Part shown: positions 9,189 to 11,363 of the stretch, piece by piece
Layout of the letters: every line of letters begins with the position of its first letter
Position numbering within the stretch: the first letter of the stretch is position 1
NCBI GenBank assembly: GCA_003024985.2
Contig: PXIH01S0041512.1
From: Euperipatoides rowelli
Taxonomy: Eukaryota > Onychophora > Udeonychophora > Euonychophora > Peripatopsidae
Strand: one strand, 5' to 3'
DNA length: 11,363 bases
Translations under genes and position numbers: made by a program
The notes under the pieces: model-generated
The model's input: the letters and a program-made list of their open reading frames with translations, nothing else
What the model was told of the DNA's origin: nothing
Database searches by the model: none

Positions 9189-9230
9189 CAAACCCGAACT
9201 TTGATGCGATCGGATGAGTTGTGACATTCG
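9189..9230 (-). CDS. unc-13: unc-13 exon: 42-nt C2B exon
   Basis: This very short exon was found by matching the family sequence across the splice junctions. The acceptor is cttatag, just above 9230, and the donor is GTAAGT (9188-9183). It reads C|GAA TGT CAC and onward, encoding ECHNSSDRIKVRV, with TG left over to form Trp with the next exon. This is the invariant Munc13 segment between C2B strand 4 and calcium loop 3. It is phase 2 on both sides and a multiple of three, so skipping it would keep the frame while removing 14 residues from the core of the C2 fold. Its inclusion is required for a normal domain. It sits between a 740-bp intron and a 4232-bp intron. Confidence 0.95.
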
Positions 9231-9970
9231 CTATAAGAAAAATACAAAATTAAAAAAGAAAAGGAAAATATAAGTAATAAATAACTCATCTAAATTTTAG
9301 CTAAACCAAAAATAACTGCATATTAATTCAATATTAATTGGTATAAAATATCATTAATATTTTAAAATCATAAAAAAGTCAGTCAAATGATGAAAAAAAT
9401 TTTTCTTTTATTTTAATGAGGTATAAATTACTTTAAAAACTGTAATAAATACAAAATAATATAATCAAAGAAATTAAGACAGAAAATAAAATTTGTTGAA
9501 TGAAAATGGACTTAAAGCAGCTTTAGCACTGATATATATTTGATCAGCGGTACAAAGATGTTAAGTCAAAAACCTAATTTTTCAGGAGAGCAAAAATAAG
9601 GTTTTAAAAATATAATGCAAATTATGACTTTGGTACCACAAATAAAATTATTTTGGTTGTGATACAAAAGTCAGAATTGGAATTAAGAATCTTGTAACAT
9701 ACTATCAAAACACAACCAGTAATATTGATGTCATAATATGAATTTTAACAATTTTACTATCTTTGAAAAGAATACAATATTTGGTTTGGTAATAAGATGA
9801 AGTTGCCAATGCCTGACATTTTGTTATAGAGAAAAGTAGTTATGACAATTGTACCGTTGCAAAGCTAAGTCATTTTGACCAAAAATGGACTTAACACCTT
9901 TGTACCACTGACCAAATATTTAATTTACAGTACATCATATTAAAAATTTACAATAACAATTGAAACGCAC
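9231..9970 (-). other. unc-13 intron, 740 nt
   Basis: The donor is GTGCGT and the acceptor CTTATAG. It is bordered by two C2B exons whose junction encodes Phe-Glu-Cys-His. More than half of it is taken by an inverted-repeat element (9503-9919). The remainder, 9231-9500, is plain AT-rich sequence. Confidence 0.9.
9503..9919. mobile_element. inverted-repeat (MITE-like) element built from repeated copies of one end motif
   Basis: A 32-bp sequence at 9536-9567 recurs inverted at 9888-9919 with only three mismatches (core GGTACAAAG, then GTTAAGTC). A third, weaker copy in the same direction as the right end lies at 9503-9534 (AAAATGGACTTAA exact, then CACTGAT), so the left end is itself a hairpin. 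Inside, 9625-9641 and 9657-9673 form another palindrome (17 positions, two mismatches) using the same TGACTTT and ACAAAAGTC theme, and a decayed copy lies near 9846-9871. No coding frame is present. Subterminal repeats in both directions are typical of small DNA transposons. No clear target-site duplication was found. Confidence 0.75.
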
Positions 9971-10112
9971 AAGTAAAACTTTTCATTCCAGACCGGGTTT
10001 AGGTCCTGAAGAACGGTTTTTGTCCGTTTCTTCGTTTTGCCAACCTGCACAGTAACATATGGATCACTTGTTCCGCTTTTGTCCTTTGCTATTAAGCCTT
10101 GCGCACATATTA
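9971..10112 (-). CDS. unc-13: unc-13 exon: start of C2B domain, calcium loop 1
   Basis: This 142-nt exon encodes 46 full codons plus split codons at both ends. It starts after a pyrimidine-rich acceptor ending gacag (the AG is at 10114-10113), and stops before donor GTGCGT (9970-9965). The peptide begins [13 protein letters not shown] and continues with [18 protein letters not shown] and [10 protein letters not shown], the classic first half of a type-1 C2 domain. Counting the first Ile as residue 1, the loop-1 calcium ligands Asp10 and Asp16 are both present, so the calcium site looks intact. The basic run KTKKRTKT lies on the strand known in this family to face acidic lipid. The entering phase implies the previous exon ends with a G that completes Val (G|TA). 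The exit phase leaves TT, which joins C of the next exon to make Phe, giving the family motif F-E-C-H. Open frame continuing upstream to 10191 is intron read-through, not coding. Confidence 0.95.
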
Positions 10113-11363
10113 CTGTCAACAAAGTAGAAAGAAGAAAAAAATGAAAAAGAATTAGAAATATTCGTTCTGAATTAAAAGTATAAAATATCAAGATCTTTAC
10201 TCATGGTTTATCTGAACTACTATGATCATATGAATATTGACGTCAAAACATAAAATTGAGTATGAAATTAAATTTTGGTAGAAATGAGTTTATATTTCCC
10301 AAAAAGATAGGGGAAAAAAAACCTAAGGAAGATGACCACTTTTATTTTAATAGCCATACAAATTATAAATAGTTGAGTGTAAAGAAAAAGAAATTTTTTA
10401 AAACTGCCAGAAAAATATTAATTCTTTCAGTGATGTGTTACAAGTTTGCATAACTGTTTTTTTCAGATACTCTTACCATAAAGCTAAGCATCATTATGCA
10501 AATCCCATGCTTCCCTTTTGCGATGAGAAGAGAAGTGATGAATCAAATCAATCTATTATCAGATTGTTCATTATGGAAAGGCATGGAAATGACCATATTT
10601 CCAAATTAGTATTTCTCAAGCACAGCATTCAACATGGCAGTTTTATGGCTTACACTGTTTTTCTGAATAAGATGCTGTGCTCAGCATTGTCATGTCACAT
10701 GATTTTTAAACATGGAAAAATTATTTTCTTAGTATTTAATGCACTTGTGAAATGATTAAACAAGGATGAGTAGGTGATTAAGACAAATTGCTAACATCAT
10801 TGGCTTTTAGTGATCCAACTATCTTAATGATTGCTTTACATGTGGTAACTTGAATCTTCTTACTCAATAGAGCTAATTTTCATGACTATCTTTGTAAAGA
10901 ATTTTACAGTGATATTTTAATTGACCATGGCAAGGACNAGGAACATAATCNCCCNAAAAAATTTAAAATGGACAGGAAATTTCTACTTCATTATAAAGTT
11001 TATTTGAGACTTAACATCTTNGTCATCCTAAAAAATATTTCTGAAAGGAAAAAAATATACCTAATTAAAAATTATCAAGGGTTCTTTGAAGTAACAATTA
11101 TTAACTTTTTTTNAAAAAATAAAGTATTTTAATGGTGAAATCATATGCTAAATCTGCAGTATATAGCAATAAGAGTGTTAAGGACATTGGAACAAAGTAA
11201 ACAATAATTTAGAGGACATATTAAATAACAGGTTCAGTTTTTCTTGGAATTTTCAGAAAAAAAAAAATTAATTTAATTATTTAAGATTGAAGAAAATTAA
11301 AAACAAGATAGGCTTTTATTATTATTTCATTTTCCAGAAAAATATGCTTTAGAGAGCAGATGT
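10113..11363 (-). other. unc-13 intron upstream of the first visible C2B exon (incomplete)
   Basis: The acceptor of the first C2B exon ends this intron. The expected preceding coding segment (the linker ending Lys-Trp-Ser-Ala-Lys-Ile) was looked for on the minus strand and not found. The part 10435-10760 is less AT-biased and holds an open frame of 106 codons on the + strand with no recognisable family, which I do not call a gene. A 10-bp inverted repeat (10619-10628 with 10672-10681) lies within it. Ambiguous bases occur at 10938, 10951, 10955, 11021 and 11113. Confidence 0.75.

Larger units (their letters stand above)
1..11363 (-). other. unc-13: unc-13 gene body, internal part (five exons and their introns)
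   Basis: The whole window lies inside one minus-strand gene. Five exons with GT-AG borders join in frame and encode the C2B domain and following linker of Unc-13/Munc13. Established knowledge: this protein opens syntaxin and promotes SNARE assembly at presynaptic active zones, and its C2B domain binds phosphoinositides in a calcium-tuned way. Expected upstream parts (C1 domain and the linker ending just before the first C2B strand) and downstream parts (MUN domain, C2C) are not seen, so both window ends are intronic. About 490 of 11363 bases are coding. The remainder is AT-rich intron with repeats. Assignment to Unc-13 is firm; the arthropod assignment is from remembered similarity. Confidence 0.9.

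Noticed and set aside
10113-10191. N-terminal extension of the C2B open frame, starting at a Met codon
   Set aside because: It is the pyrimidine-rich tract and acceptor of the intron. The family match starts exactly at 10112 after AG.
1-11363. CRISPR arrays, tRNA or rRNA genes, bacterial promoters or operons, transposase or reverse transcriptase genes
   Set aside because: None could be supported. Repeats lack regular spacers, no tRNA arms were seen, and no transposon protein motif was recognised in any frame.

Overview
The window is a piece of an animal nuclear genome. It is very AT-rich, has kilobase-scale introns with GT-AG splice sites, and contains scattered inverted repeats of transposon type. 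There are no bacterial-style genes. The only gene I can support lies on the minus strand: five short exons of unc-13 (Munc13 family), the presynaptic protein that primes synaptic vesicles. The exons read from high to low coordinates: 10112-9971, 9230-9189, 4956-4829, 3050-2935 and 2853-2791. Their phases join perfectly (1-2, 2-2, 2-1, 1-0, 0-0). They give about 164 residues covering the C2B domain, the link after it and the entry to the MUN region. From memory the protein resembles insect Unc-13 more than vertebrate Munc13, so I infer an arthropod, probably an insect, or at least a protostome. The species cannot be named from this.

Layout along the + strand. 1-2790: intron downstream of the last visible exon, holding a roughly 180-bp repeat in two and a half copies (1855-2299). 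2791-3050: two exons separated by an 81-nt intron. 3051-4828: a 1.8-kb intron with a 30-36-bp tandem repeat (3634-3763). 4829-4956: the exon carrying the second half of the C2B calcium site. 4957-9188: a 4.2-kb intron crowded with foldback structures. These are a hAT-like non-autonomous element (6525-6852), a 133-bp inverted-repeat unit (7203-7335), a 208-bp element with perfect 19-bp inverted ends (7442-7649), a nearly perfect 82-nt hairpin (7983-8064), a GC-rich block with four copies of a 15-bp motif (8641-9020) and a 28-nt hairpin (9112-9139). 9189-9230: a 42-nt exon. 9231-9970: a 740-bp intron mostly filled by an inverted-repeat element (9503-9919). 9971-10112: the first C2B exon. 10113-11363: upstream intron with several ambiguous bases, a sign of draft assembly.

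The five exons are one transcript. Exon 10112-9971 supplies calcium-binding loop 1 of C2B. Exon 9230-9189 supplies the strand before loop 3. Exon 4956-4829 begins with the loop-3 aspartates. The last two exons leave C2B and lead to the MUN domain. The gene's start, C1 domain, MUN body and end all lie outside the window. I found no convincing new multi-gene system. The points most worth a second look are the dense foldback elements inside unc-13 introns, several of them close to splice sites, and the motif-bearing GC-rich block.
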